Shown here: positions 45,837-56,270 of the stretch, piece after piece
Numbering within the stretch: the stretch's first letter is position 1
Layout of the letters: each line of letters begins with the position of its first letter
Assembly: GCA_038030265.1 (NCBI GenBank)
Contig: CM075943.1
Coordinates: 13,454,001-13,518,000 of the forward strand
Length of the DNA stretch: 64,000 nucleotides
Direction of reading: 5' to 3'
Origin: Corythucha ciliata
Taxonomy: Eukaryota > Arthropoda > Insecta > Hemiptera > Tingidae
The notes under the pieces: generated by a model
Database searches by the model: none
Seen by the model: the letters and a program-made list of their open reading frames with translations, nothing else
Told to the model about the DNA's origin: nothing
Program-made: the position numbers and the translations under genes

Positions 45837-46672
45837 TAAGGCTCTATATACTACGAGTAAAGACAGCCTCCATATTGGGACCCTGGAGATAAATTTGATA
45901 CTGTATCATCTCATGATAACTTCAAACCCTCTGGTCTTGATTTTCTTTAAAAATGCATTTTTGTTCTAATTATTTAATCAAAAAATTGTTAAATCCTGTA
46001 TGTACGAACGTTTTTTATTTCTCCGTGTGTTGGGGTAGCTGGGGAGTGAACATACTATAAGAAAAATTGGAAATCGACTGGACTGCTGCAGTGAGTCACG
46101 GAAAATGTGACTAATTTTGTTTTTATGACTTCAGCCCGTAAACGTCGTAACGCCAAAGACCAACCTTTCCCACTTTGAATAAAATTAATAGCAAATTAAA
46201 TTTTCGAAAACGTTGCCAAACCGATTTATTTTCATTAGTCTTACTTAATACTTTCAGATGTAAAGCGATACGGCCTTTTTTTTGTCTTTTTTGCAGTGGT
46301 GATTGTTTTCATCGTCGGTTCCTATCCTTATTTAATTATTCATAAATAATTTTCAAAATAGAAGTTGAATTATTTTCCTCTGATGATATGTTCTAACAAC
46401 AACGTGAACGTGACAACAACTGAGTACTATGTAGACGAAATGAACGTGAATGGGCAGCTGAGGTACGGTCGTGTTCATCGCACTGTGTTTCGCGCACGCT
46501 AAAAATTCGAGATTTTCATGAAAAGTACAAATCCTTTCACTTATACGAATTATATTTCACAATATTAGGCGTTAAACGTTGAATTCCCAAATGGCAAGAT
46601 ACCATTCTCACCTTATCTTATTTATCACGTTGGGTCCCAAGATGAAGGCTGTGTGATAACTATAGTGCTCTA
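45837..46672. mobile_element. 836-bp TIR transposon, unclassified, nested in the LTR
   Basis: The imperfect terminal repeats are about 48 bp. The best-conserved inner part is ACAGCCTCCATATTGGGACCC on the left (45859-45879), mirrored as GGGTCCCAAGATGAAGGCTGTGT on the right (46632-46654). It is flanked by ATTTGGC (45830-45836, 46673-46679), 7 bp or 8 with one mismatch; the uninterrupted site in the other LTR reads ATTTAGC. An 8-bp class such as hAT or P is likely, but no transposase motif was found in the AT-rich interior. Confidence 0.75.
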
Positions 46673-46730
46673 ATTTGGCAACTGATAACAAACCAGGGCT
46701 CTTTTTATAATTATGACGGGGATGCTACAT

Positions 46731-46742
46731 CAACCCCCCTCC
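46731..46742 (-). other. Polypurine tract of the gypsy element
   Basis: The minus strand reads GGAGGGGGGTTG immediately before the 3' LTR start (TGTAGC). This is the expected position and composition for the plus-strand primer. Confidence 0.85.
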
Positions 46743-46879
46743 AGCGAACGTGGCGGTGATGAGTCGTGAGCGATGTGGATTCCTTCGACGAATGAAAATG
46801 AGACGATGGAGAAAATATATTTTCACTCGCGAGAGCAAAAGACTTGAGCACCGAGGTTTGTAGATCAGTAAGGTGGAAA

Positions 46880-48151
46880 GCAGGTTTTAACCGGTCGATC
46901 GGGACGATGACGTGTTTGCCTTTTATGTCGATTGTGAAACATTTGTCGTCTCTTTTAACAACGGAATATGGACCTTCGTAAGGCTGCTGGAGAGGTTTCT
47001 TTACCGAATCGACACGAAAACATGGCGAGTGTCACCTGGGTCATGGTGTACGAAAAATTTACGGGTGGAATTCGATTTTTCGCTAGCTGGCCTGACCTCG
47101 TGAAATAAATCCCTGAAACGTTGCAGAAACGAGTGAGGTTCGGCGTTCGATGAACCCGTTGAATCGAAGAGATCGCCAGTGAAACGTAGAGGGCAACCTA
47201 GGTGAAGCTCTGCAGTTTAGTATCCGGAAACGTTAGGAACTGCTCGCAGGCCGAGAAGTACTGTCGGTAGTTTCGAGAACCAGTCTGGACATTCTTGACA
47301 CTTAAGGGCTGTTTCGAGTGAACGATGCCAACGCTCGATTTTGCCGTTTTATTGGGATTGATACGCCGTAGTTTTAAAATGGCGTATCCCGAGGCGCTGG
47401 TTAAGTCGTTGAAACATATGTGAATCGAATTGTCGGCCTCGGTCGGTGACGATTCGATGGGGACTCCGTAGCGTGAGATCCACTCTCCGAGAAAGGTGTT
47501 GGCGACAGTTTCAGCCGAAATGTCTCGAGTAGGAATTGCTTCGGGCCACGAATCATTGTGAGAATGTAGCGCATGTTTTCAGACTGGGGAAGAGGACCGA
47601 CGATATCGAGATGGACGCACTGAAAACGGGCTTCGACAGAGGGAAAAGTTCGTATGTCGTCCGACTTTGGACCTTTGGCACTGAAGGCAAGCTTTAGCCC
47701 ACAATTTGGAATCGCGTCCTATACCTGGCCAGACGAAGCGTTCGCGAACGAGTAGCGAAGTGCGTTTCGGAGAGGGGTGTGCGGCGTTGTGGATGAGACG
47801 GAAAACTTTATGCTGAAGAGAGGAAGGAATGAAAACACGATTTCTTTCATCGCAATAAAGGTATGTGGCGAGGCCTGGAATCAATTCTCGGCGGAGTTTG
47901 TGAGAGTTTGCAGGGGATTTGAGGAGATTTTTCAGTTCGTCGTCGTTTTCTTGAATTTTGGCAACTTCGGCGAAATCGAAAAGGTTAATGGTTTCGAGTC
48001 TGGACATTAAATCGGCTATCACATTATACTTACCACTGATGTGACGAATGTCGGTCGTGAATTGTGAAATAAAATCCAAGTGACGGAACTGGAGAGGTGA
48101 CGCTTTTTCGAGATTCTGAGAGAAAGCAAAAGAAAGCGGTTTGTGGTCCAC
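46880..48151 (-). pseudogene. gypsy RNase H C-terminus and integrase (broken)
   Basis: Read on the minus strand. The end of RNase H lies at 48151 (VDHKPLSFAFS, about 48120-48155). A linker follows, then the integrase HHCC zinc finger (HNAAHPS...CLQCQRSK, about 47680-47830). In a shifted frame comes the catalytic core: HLDIVGPLP near 47589-47615 carries the first Asp, [10 protein letters not shown] near 47425-47455 the second Asp, and [12 protein letters not shown] near 47315-47350 the Glu. The C-terminal GPY/F module (PYEGPYSVVKRDD...) is near 46935-46990. This module marks Ty3/gypsy chromovirus-like and related integrases. The DDE residues survive, but several frameshifts separate the blocks. 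The protein would insert cDNA into the host genome. Confidence 0.9.
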
Positions 48152-48179
48152 CTAAACTGTTAAGTTTTGACCTTCTACA

Positions 48180-48657
48180 AAGTGTCGAAAATGTTTGATC
48201 GATGCATAAATTGCGAGAAGTTCTTTGTCGTATGTTATCTCTAATAACGAGTTTCCGTGTCTGTCAATTTTCTGGAGAAAAAAGCTAACGGTGGGGAGCC
48301 GATTGCCATGTCTGAAGCGTCAACTTGAAGGAGTAAAGGACAGTCAGGCTTCGGATGAGCCAGAAGAGTGGCGTTGGCGAGGGTTTTGAGACAATCGTCG
48401 TATGCCTGACTCAAATCGGAATTCCAGGTGATGAGAGCTTTGTCGTTTTTGCAATCTCTGAGTGCGTTGTGAAGTTTTACTTGGGACCAGGCCACTCGAC
48501 GGAAAAAACGCCGATAGAAATTGATTGTACCTAGAAAACGACGCAAGGCCCGGAAGGTGGACGGTCGGCTGGCATCTATGAGTGCCTGAACGCGTTGAGG
48601 CCTGACGGAGTGATTCGAAAACCGAGAAAATCGATTTCTTCTACGCCGAAAACACAT
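48180..48657 (-). pseudogene. gypsy RT connection and RNase H N-terminus (broken)
   Basis: The minus-strand frame continues after a frameshift from the RT at about 48600. It contains the thumb/connection block FLGTINFYRRF (about 48515-48550), then VDASDMAIG with the first RNase H Asp (about 48300-48330), then FFSRKLTDTETRY. Several residues normally lying between DMAIG and the AFFSRKL block are missing. Another frameshift precedes TYDKELLAIYA near 48210-48240. Confidence 0.88.
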
Positions 48658-49361
48658 TTTGCGGGATTAAGGCAGATTCCGTAATCTTTGAATCGTTGGA
48701 ACATAAGAGAAAGGTGTTCTTCGTGTTCCTCTGGAAAAGTTGAAGCGACCAGGACGTCATCGAGGTATGTGAAGACGAACGGGAGGTCTCGAAGAACTTC
48801 GTCCATGAATCGCTGAAAAGTCTGTCCGGCATTTTTCAGACCGAAAATCATCATTGGGGATTCAAAGAGTCCGAAGGGGGTGATAATGGCTGTTTTCTCG
48901 ATGTCGGTAGATGCGATAGGTATTTGGTTGTAAGCCCTCAAAAGATCTAGTTTTGAGAAAATTTTAGCTCCATGTAGGTCGGATGAAAAATCGTTAATGT
49001 GGGCTAGGGGATAGCGGTCGGGCTTAGTGACGGCATTTAACCACTGGAAGTCACCGCATGGACGCCAGCTTCCCTCTTTTTTGCGTGCTAGTGGAGTGGA
49101 CCAGCTTGATTTTGAGGGTCGACAGATCCCAAGATCGGGCATCGTCTGGAACTCTTTTCTGGCAGCTTGGAGTTTCTCTGGTGGAATACGTCGAAAACGA
49201 GAGCGAATGGGAGGCCCGTTTGTTTCAATAACGTGTTGGGTCTTGTGCGAGGAACAGGAGTGAGGAAAAGGAGAAGGTCGAGTGATTTTGGGGAAGTGGT
49301 GAAGGAGTTTTGCGAAGGAATTCGAGGTGTTGTGGAACAGAGGGATGAGGGGACAGAACAC
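48597..49361 (-). pseudogene. gypsy reverse transcriptase
   Basis: The best-preserved part of the element. It reads in one frame from a gag-pol linker through the RT palm: [40 protein letters not shown] with the first catalytic Asp, [20 protein letters not shown], and the [11 protein letters not shown] active-site box (YLDD, about 48765-48800), then [11 protein letters not shown]. The conserved R/Y and tail residues largely match the 17.6/297/Opus-type gypsy group, which is established knowledge of the family. A frameshift just after SGL ends it. Upstream, protease is absent, so this copy could not process its own polyprotein. Confidence 0.95.
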
Positions 49362-49375
49362 GGAATGGCTTGCAT

Positions 49376-50007
49376 GTAAAGTTTGCGTGGACGCTTGGAA
49401 AGGTCTTGTACTACGTCAAGTACTTGTGTAAGGTCGGAGTTCGAGCGTGAGTTCTGTGAAGGGCGAAACATCGAAGACATGTTTTGGCGTTGGTCCGGTG
49501 TTTCCAGTATTTTGTCCGCGAGCTTGGCTAAATTAGGAAGCGGTTCTGAACAAACGGCGAGGATCGACTGAACTGGGACTGGAAGTCGCTGAAGCCACAG
49601 AATTTTCAGAGCTTCGTCTGTGAGTTGGTTGTATGCGAGTTCTTTCATCTTGGACCAAAGCTGTGACGGCTTATCGTCGGCGAGCTCTGTTTCAGTGAGC
49701 AGTTTTGTCAGCTTCCGTTGTTCACTGTCGGTGAAAGTCAAAATCAATTTAGTTTTGACTGTGTCGTACTTGTTGTTGACCGGTGGATTGGAAATTAATG
49801 CGCTGATGTGTTCGAGAAATTTCGATTCGAGAGACGAGATTACGTAATTATATTTAGTGACATCGCGTGTTATGCGATTGAGATCGAATTGTGCTTCAAG
49901 TTGCGCGAACCACAAGTCGGGTCGGGAGGTATGCGGACGGAAACGGACTCGACTTGTTGCGAAGCTGGGACGGCAAGTTCCACAGGCTGGTTGTTTGGGA
50001 TCGACAT
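49376..50007 (-). pseudogene. gypsy gag, truncated (no zinc knuckle or protease)
   Basis: An ATG lies at 50007, 11 bp inside the primer site. A short N-terminal stretch ends in VRIPP and is then out of frame with the main block, which starts LWFAQLEAQFDL at about 49915. This indicates a small deletion between the PPFW-like motif and LWFAQLE. The capsid-like region continues for about 170 residues (VISSLESKFLEHI, LTETELADDKPSQLW, LQRLPVPVQSILA). At about 49376 gag sequence runs directly into the linker before RT. The CCHC nucleocapsid knuckle and the aspartic protease have therefore been removed by an internal deletion. Confidence 0.85.
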
Positions 50008-50017
50008 TTTTGCGCGG

Positions 50018-50035
50018 ATCACGTCGGGGTCACCA
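50018..50035 (-). other. Primer binding site complementary to tRNA-Trp
   Basis: The minus strand reads TGGTGACCCCGACGTGAT two bases inside the 5' LTR. This is complementary over 18 nt to the conserved 3' end of metazoan tRNA-Trp (…ATCACGTCGGGGTCACCA). It primes minus-strand cDNA synthesis. Confidence 0.9.
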
Positions 50036-50037
50036 GA

Positions 50038-50154
50038 TGTAAGTTCGTTAAACGCTACGAATTACATGAATCAGATAGGAACACCAAAAGGAATATAATT
50101 TAGCAACTGATAACAAACCAGGGCTCTTTTTATAATTATGAAGGGGATGCTACA
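50038..50154 (-). repeat. 5' LTR of the gypsy element (intact, 117 bp)
   Basis: Begins TGTAGCATCCCC and ends GAACTTACA on the minus strand. A TATA-like TATAAAAAGAG near the start could act as promoter. It holds the unoccupied target sites for both transposons found in the 3' LTR. Confidence 0.93.
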
Positions 50155-50158
50155 AAGT

Positions 50159-50559
50159 GAACTGAACCAATCTCCACTTTGTTATTAATATTAATTATCC
50201 ATTTTTTACATAATATTTGACGTTTTGAACCTTTTGAACCAATAAACTCTCTACAGAAGAATCTCAATGGGAAACTGAGGAGATGATAGGACCAAACATA
50301 GGCGTTGAGTTGAGCCTGTGTACGAAATTGGAGATATTTCTATTCATCCTACAGCGGATAAAGACCAAAACGGCGGACAGACTTTTTTATTATTACGGAT
50401 TTGGATTCTATACGCATCTTGAAACGGAAAATAACATGATGAGTGAGGGGAGGAGGGAATAAACTCCTAGTTTCCCGCACTTTTCTTTTTTTATTATTCT
50501 GGGGATGCGATGCAATAAATATAAGAATTTAAAACTCCGCTATGTTAGTTAAAGATGCA
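50159..50559. other. No gene recognised
   Basis: Unique-looking flank of the LTR element; nothing identified. Confidence 0.35.
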
Positions 50560-50880
50560 AATCGGTTATTTACAATAAATGAAAATAACCGGGTAATGTA
50601 AACCGACGGCCTATGACCTAAATTCGCGGTTAATGACGCAAATGACTAGGTAACAACAGCATTACCCGAAGCGCTCGGTTAATGGTGTGAAAACGATTGT
50701 GACGAATTATTAAAAACTGGGTATTGACGTTAATAACTATCAACGCTTAGTGGCTGGGTTGAAGGTAAATAACCGAGTGATGTTGATAACATGAACAAAG
50801 AATTCCTAGACGTTAATAACCGGTTAATGTCGAGAATAGCCGACTTGGACGGTTAAAGATGCTATTAAACGCATTTGAAA
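50560..50880. repeat. Family F degenerate repeat
   Basis: Phrases ATAACCGGGTAATG, AATGACGCAAATGAC, GACGTTAATAACTATCAACG, GAGTGATGTTGATAAC and GACGTTAATAACCGG recur at irregular steps of 20-30 bp. They are related to 10150-10480. Confidence 0.55.
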
Positions 50881-51020
50881 CATTACCGTAACATACAACA
50901 TATTATACACCCATGCATGTATACATATACAATTCGTTCACAGAAGCTCCAGTACAAATATTGTATGTACCTACTTTTAGTTCATCCTATCAATTAAATA
51001 GTCGAAATCATAAGGCATTT

Positions 51021-51103
51021 AGGTAATTGATTAATTATTTGAGTATAACATTCTTTTAATAAATATAAAAGAATGTTATACTCAAATAATTAATCAATTA
51101 CCT
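51021..51103. repeat. Perfect 38-bp inverted repeat, 7-base loop
   Basis: The left arm 51021-51058 (starts AGGTAATTGATTAATTATTT) and right arm 51066-51103 are exact reverse complements over all 38 bases, separated by 7 bases. The RNA would fold into a perfect long hairpin, and the DNA could extrude a cruciform. Perfection implies recent origin or continuing correction. No promoter or terminator signal is evident. Confidence 0.95.
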
Positions 51104-51109
51104 GAATAA

Positions 51110-52575
51110 TTTAACATTCACAATATAATCGAAAATTAATAAGGCATTGTTCGATAATTCGTAGAGTTTTTCTTCTGTTTGGGGAATTTACAGTAAAAAA
51201 AAAACTGTAATAGTGCTCCATCAGAGAAGGCATTGTAGCACCAAAAATTTATATTTCGTATTCAAGGACGGTGGGAGTTTTCTGTAAAATTTCAGTTTTT
51301 CCTGGGAAATTCTTTTCCAGACGTTCGTTCACCGAATTAAAATCATCGCATGACTTCTTATAATTGAAGAGTTACTATGGGCGCCAGAAACAATGAAATG
51401 TTCCAAACGAGCCTCCAGCCTTCAAAATCACCTGAATAACGAAAAACGTAAACGTTATATTTTTTTTTCCTCATTAAAATTGACTAATGAGGAATGACGT
51501 CGGTGAACCGCTGCTTCAAAACCTTTCTATGCATGAATGGAACTTTTTTTTCACATCGATGCCCACAAAAAAGCAGTCGACCTTTTTTTTTCAAGGGTTC
51601 AAAATTATATGAGTTCCGATAGGTGTTTTTTTAAATATTGGACGACCCGGTTGCGTCACACGTAATTAAAACGTTCTCTTTTGCATGTCGAATGGGCGTA
51701 AAGGGAAACAGTTCAAACGGCAGGTATAGCAAAAAATCACCACGATAATTTTTGGCCTTTTAATTTTCCTTGTAAATACAAAACGTAAATGTATACCTAT
51801 AGTGGTCTGTTGCTATTGGTTCGTCTACTAACCACAGTTTTTTTTTTCAAAATTACCGTTTGTTGGAGCCTCCCCCCCCTCCTCTTCGCTCACAAGTATC
51901 AGTGAAAAAACTAAAATACGCGTAAAGATTTAGCGCATTTTTACTTATTGTTCGAAATTATACGCAACGAAATCATTTTCTTGAGTGGGCGGGCTAACAC
52001 GCTCAAGTCAAATGTTCCGTCAAACCACGTGATAAAATCAAGAAAAGGCTAGTAGAAAATCATAAAAAAAAAGTATGCATGATGGAAGCTAACAAGCAAG
52101 TGATGAAGGCCAAACTTTTGACCTGGCGAGTACAGTTTGATTTAGAGACTAAAAATTCATAAACTATTTTCACCGATCAACATCTTTATAGGGTACACGT
52201 ATCCAATGAGACAAAAAGAAAATTAAAAAATCCACGCGACTTCTGCTTTTCTACACCGATTCCATTAATTATCACACAACCTGTCAAGCTACAAGTAATT
52301 GCTTCATTTCATTTAAAACGTCATGATGGGTATTAAGTAATGAAAAATTATCAATGACATTCTCTCACGGCTTCCACCTTTTTTAAAAGAAGATAATGAC
52401 TTTGAAACATACCGCTTTTCCCAACTTGTTTATCACTCCCCTCTCACTCCACCACGGAAGCAATACTTATTGGCACTTGTTTCAAGACCTCGCATATATG
52501 TAGTTGATTTAATATTGAAAAACTTGATGTTATTTCTTATTTGAATTTTATTCATTTGATATCGACCGCATATTA

Positions 52576-52620
<45 letters not shown>

Positions 52621-53935
52621 TTCATTTTGTGTGTGGTAGTACAGTATTACGCACCATTATTTTTTGTCACTTTCAGGTTTCAGCACCGGTAAAATAAGTA
52701 TAGGTATCAGGTAATTAATTTTTCGCACTACCTGCTTCGTTAGTTGCCCCATTACGATAACATGATTACTCCAGTGAGTTTACGTAATTTTTCCTAAACT
52801 GAGACTTTATAGCTTCCGTTTTTGAAAACTGTACGGTAAAGGTTTGAAACTGGCATGAAAAGTTTTTTACGTGTCAGTTTTCTATAACCTTGTGCAACCT
52901 TTGTTGAAATGTTATCACCTCATACGTGATTATAGAAATATCTGAAGACATGATTTTTTTTTTGGCAAAAGAATAAAACTGGGTAATATTCGACGACGGT
53001 TGCGCGAAAAGTAACGTACATCACTCGACTATCAAATGGTATTACCCGCTCGTTTTTAATTAGCGGCCTCGGCAAGCCTCGTCCGCCAAACAAAATACTC
53101 GCAGGTAATGAACCACTTACTAATCGTGTAATGTAATCTACTATGAATTGTCTATTTATTTCCAATACCGGAACATTCGTATACGTAAATAGCGCTGTAT
53201 ACTTACGTAAGTTTAATGACCCACGCTTAGAGTCAGTAAAAAAACAAAGTTGACTTTGAAATCGTGTTTTTATGTTATTTTTTTTTTCGTGGTTTCAGAA
53301 ACTTGTAAGGTCGAGGTTTGTAAAACGAGGGAGAAAAAAAAAGGAAATATAATGTAAAGCGTTTTTTCTACAAAGGTGCAGTAGTATCTTACGTAATATA
53401 CGAATTCCGTGTCTTCCATCATTTATAATCAGTTAATTTCTCATCGACCTTTTTGACCACTTTTTAAGTGTTTCGATTATAAACGTTTTTGTTCTGGCCC
53501 AATTATGCGTTTAATGAGGGGGGGGGGCATCAGATTATTCTTTAACATTGAAAAATGGGTCGACTTAGTTAAAATACCGCGACAAATTATCATTTTTTCG
53601 CCGACAACTGAAAGAGTTTGGGCCATGAAGATCCAGACGATAAATGGATCTGGGAAAGTGTATAGCACGACCAATAGCCTTACGCCTCTACCAAAGCCAC
53701 CAAAGCCTTTAAGCCTTGAATTTCTCTATAAAACCGCGGTGATCACCCTGGTTGGCCCACAAATACGACGATTCCAAAAATTGAAACGCGAATTCGTCGA
53801 ACGGAAGAATTTTCTTCGTGGACGCGGTGCGGCCAAGAAATCATCAGCCCTAAAGTTCAGGGGGAGAGCTTGAACCTTGGACATACAGACGTTATACCTT
53901 ATACTCGTTGGCCCGTTCTTGGCAATCAGAGCTCA
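51110..53935. other. No gene recognised
   Basis: AT-rich DNA with a T run of nearly 40 bases at about 52580-52617. An open frame at 53505-53873 (+) is 122 codons with basic C-terminus but no recognised domain; it begins in a G run, and I do not call it a gene. Confidence 0.35.
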
Positions 53936-53939
53936 ACAG

Positions 53940-54240
53940 GAACGAAATTCCGAAATAGCGCTCGTTAGAGGGTAAAAATGAGAAAAACTTGCTTTGCGAC
54001 TTACTATGGCCCTTTTACGAATAAAATGTAGAAAACAAGGCTAAAGCACTGCGTTCGTGAGGCAAATTCACGGCTGAAATAGTGAAAAAGCGGTAATTCA
54101 AGATCAAAAGTGAAAATCACTAGTTCATGGCCACAATTCAAAAAACCAATGCTAAAACAGGGAAAAACGCTAATTCGTGCGGTTTCTGCATAGGTCAAGT
54201 TTTCAGTTTTTTCGACATAAAAAGCGTAATAGAAGGCTAA
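53940..54240 (+). repeat. Family A 30-bp repeat array (sense)
   Basis: Degenerate A monomers such as GCTCGTTAGAGGGTAAAAATGAG and AAATTCACGGCTGAAAT. It leads directly into the inverted duplication. Confidence 0.7.
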
Positions 54241-55220
54241 AAACAAGAGTTTTCCAGCAGATATTCATTCTTTGACGGATAGTGGCCGTTTCTGTGCAAA
54301 TTCAGTCTCTGGTGACCGCGACCGCGATTCCAACCTCCCGATCCTGTTATAACCCAGGAAAAAGGCAATGGTGCATCTGAAATTTTCGCCAGTGAAGCTG
54401 CCCACAGAGGCGTGGATCCAGTTTTCCTCAAGAGGAGTTGCACAGAGTTTTTTCCCCCGTTTTACTCGTGAATGAGCCCTATTTTTATCCTCGAATTGAC
54501 GTTTTTCCTTCATTTCAGCTGAAACTGAGTGATTTTTCTCAATTTCTACCTCGGACTAGCCCATTTTCTTCATTTTAGCCTTGAAAAGGTCTCAAAAAAC
54601 CGTAGAATAAAGCATTTTTGATTTACTATTTCAATTTACGCCTATAGCACGACTGGGCATCGCCGATCCGCGGATTGGTGCGTTCTGTCAATTTCAGCCG
54701 CAAAAGATCAGTTTTTTCCTTAACTTGACCTGTCGATGAACGCTTTTTCTCAATTATTGTCACGACAATTCCACTAATCAACAACAAACAGTGACAATTT
54801 TGCCAATACGTTTTTCATCAATTTTAACCGTAAATCAGTGATTTTTCCCAATTCTGCCTTGAGCAATTTTTTCCCCCTTCAAATATTAGCAGTAAAAAGG
54901 TACACATAATCCGCAAGTTAGTGAATTTTATTAATTTTGACCCGCTCATTGCCACGCGAAACGCGTTTTTTTCATTTCTTAATTTCAACCGCGAATAACG
55001 AGATTTATTTCCCAATATTAACGTGGATCAGCGCTATTCCTCAATTTTAGCCGTGAATGGGTGTTTTCCCATCAGTATTAGCCGCAAAATATCCTTTTTT
55101 TGGATTTCATCGTCGAACGAGCGCTTTTTCTCAATACGTCAAGACTTACCCACCCCCCTCCAATAACTCAGGGCCTGTGCCTAGCTGCCCATCCCTTGAT
55201 CACGGGCTGCCTACGTCCCT
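54240..55220 (-). repeat. Inverted segmental duplication, copy 2
   Basis: The reverse complement of this interval matches 20762-22130 in order, including the non-array block GTGCAACTCCTCTTGAGG (54427-54444, reversed) and the terminus-like phrase CAGGGACGTAGGCAGCC (reversed) at 55200-55221. Most of 54470-55130 is antisense family A. Compared with copy 1, several hundred bases are missing between the GCGCTGAT monomer region near 55025 and the GATTTTTCCC region near 54840. Confidence 0.85.
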
Positions 55221-55249
55221 GAACTTCAAGGGTTCTGTACAGATGAGAA

Positions 55250-55384
55250 AATGTTCCAATTCAGAATTTTTGAGAGAAAAAGCGCCAATTCATGATGGCT
55301 AGAAGGGAGAAAATGCGTTTTTTTTTTTGCGGCTGTAACTTGAAACAAATTATTAGCGGTTAAAATCTAGATAAAGGGCTTACA
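55250..55384 (+). repeat. Family A short array (sense)
   Basis: A few monomers (AAAAAGCGCCAATTCATG, TTAGCGGTTAAAATC) after the duplicated block. Confidence 0.6.
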
Positions 55385-55690
55385 AATTTGATAATTGTGC
55401 TCCCGAAACGTTCAAATAAATCCCCTTCCCTCTCATCCGAACACACGCACAAGAAGTTCAACAGTTTCAGAATAATGAAAGCCGCATGAAAATGGCTAAA
55501 AAGGGCAAAAATGGCGTAGCTAAGAGTGCAAAATGGCCGATGCGGAGCTCCTTTTTATACTTTTTATACCTGAACAAATGAAATAAAACCGAAGATTTCC
55601 GTGGCAAGGACGGATACGGTGTCCGGTTTGCTTCCAGAAGCTCTCGACTTTGGACTATAGTTTTGTCTTACGATTGGCTCTTGTAAGAAC
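55385..55690. other. No feature recognised
   Basis: Unique-looking sequence between arrays. Confidence 0.35.
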
Positions 55691-56080
55691 GAACTTTCAT
55701 GTTTTTGGGGGACCCTGTAAACTCATGTTTCTCAGATTTGCCCCCTTAAAACCTGATTTCGAGATGTTTGGCTCTTTCACAGGGGCGGAATTTCGCTGAC
55801 TTAACGCCTTGAATCCGAAATTTCGTGAGTTTGAATCATTTACGAATGAAATGCAACGCCTCAAACCCCCAAATTTCACGGGTTTCAGCACTTAAAATTT
55901 TTTTTTTCTTGCGTTCGGCTCCAAGAACATCGACACAGGAATCCTAATTTGCCTGAACTCTTAAAAAACAAACAATTAGGTGTACTTACGTGTGATTGAA
56001 TCTTCTAGGAACGTGCATTTCAGCGGGTTCTGAACCCAGGGAAACCCAAATTTCACGTATTTGGCCTTGAATCCAATTTC
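55690..56080. repeat. Family H degenerate repeat
   Basis: Phrases CCTGATTTCGAGATGTTTGG, CGAAATTTCGTGAGTTTG, CCAAATTTCACGGGTTTC and CCAAATTTCACGTATTTGG occur at multiples of about 30 bp. They share the ATTTCRCG core with families C and E. This is the only place it was noticed. Confidence 0.5.
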
Positions 56081-56270
56081 AAAGGTTAAAAATTGTGCTA
56101 ATTTCGCAGAAAGTTCAATTAAACGCGGTCAAAGTGTAAAAAAAAGCACCAAATCGCGGCCAAAATTGAGAAAAAGCGCTGATTGGCAGCAAAAATTGAG
56201 AAAAACTCCAATTCGTGGATGAATAATGTAGAAAAATTGCTAAGCAACTAAAATTGTGAAAAACGCGCAA
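56080..56270 (+). repeat. Family A 30-bp repeat array (sense)
   Basis: Monomers AAATCGCGGCCAAAATTGAG and AATTCGTGGATGAAT. It abuts antisense family B at 56270, the reverse complement of the B/A junction at 25640. Confidence 0.75.

Larger units (their letters stand above)
44632..46729 (-). repeat. 3' LTR of the gypsy element, split by two transposons
   Basis: The outer part, 44632-44679, begins TGTAAGTTCGTTAAGC and matches 50038 onward. A short middle piece (45819-45836) matches AAAAGGAATATA, and the inner part 46680-46729 (ends GATGCTACA) matches 50105-50154. Removing 44680-45818 and 45837-46679 restores an LTR of about 116 bp. Confidence 0.93.
44632..50154 (-). mobile_element. Ty3/gypsy LTR retrotransposon, degenerate, with nested insertions
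   Basis: A complete insertion unit on the minus strand. TG...CA LTRs are flanked by the 4-bp duplication AAGT (44628-44631, 50155-50158). The order gag, RT, RNase H, integrase is that of Ty3/gypsy. The 5' LTR is 117 bp. The 3' LTR comprises three pieces (44632-44679, 45819-45836 and 46680-46729), because two DNA transposons landed in it. The pieces total about 116 bp and differ from the intact LTR at about 6 positions, so the element is not very young. All coding parts are broken by frameshifts or deletions. No envelope-like gene is seen. The nucleocapsid and protease region has been deleted. Confidence 0.95.

Noticed and set aside
46912..49915. Plus-strand open frames across the gypsy element.
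   Set aside because: They lie antisense to gag, RT and integrase blocks that match the family on the minus strand.
53505..53873. 122-codon plus-strand open frame with a basic end.
   Set aside because: It starts in a poly-G run, and no splice sites, domain or neighbouring exon support it. Kept only as a note.
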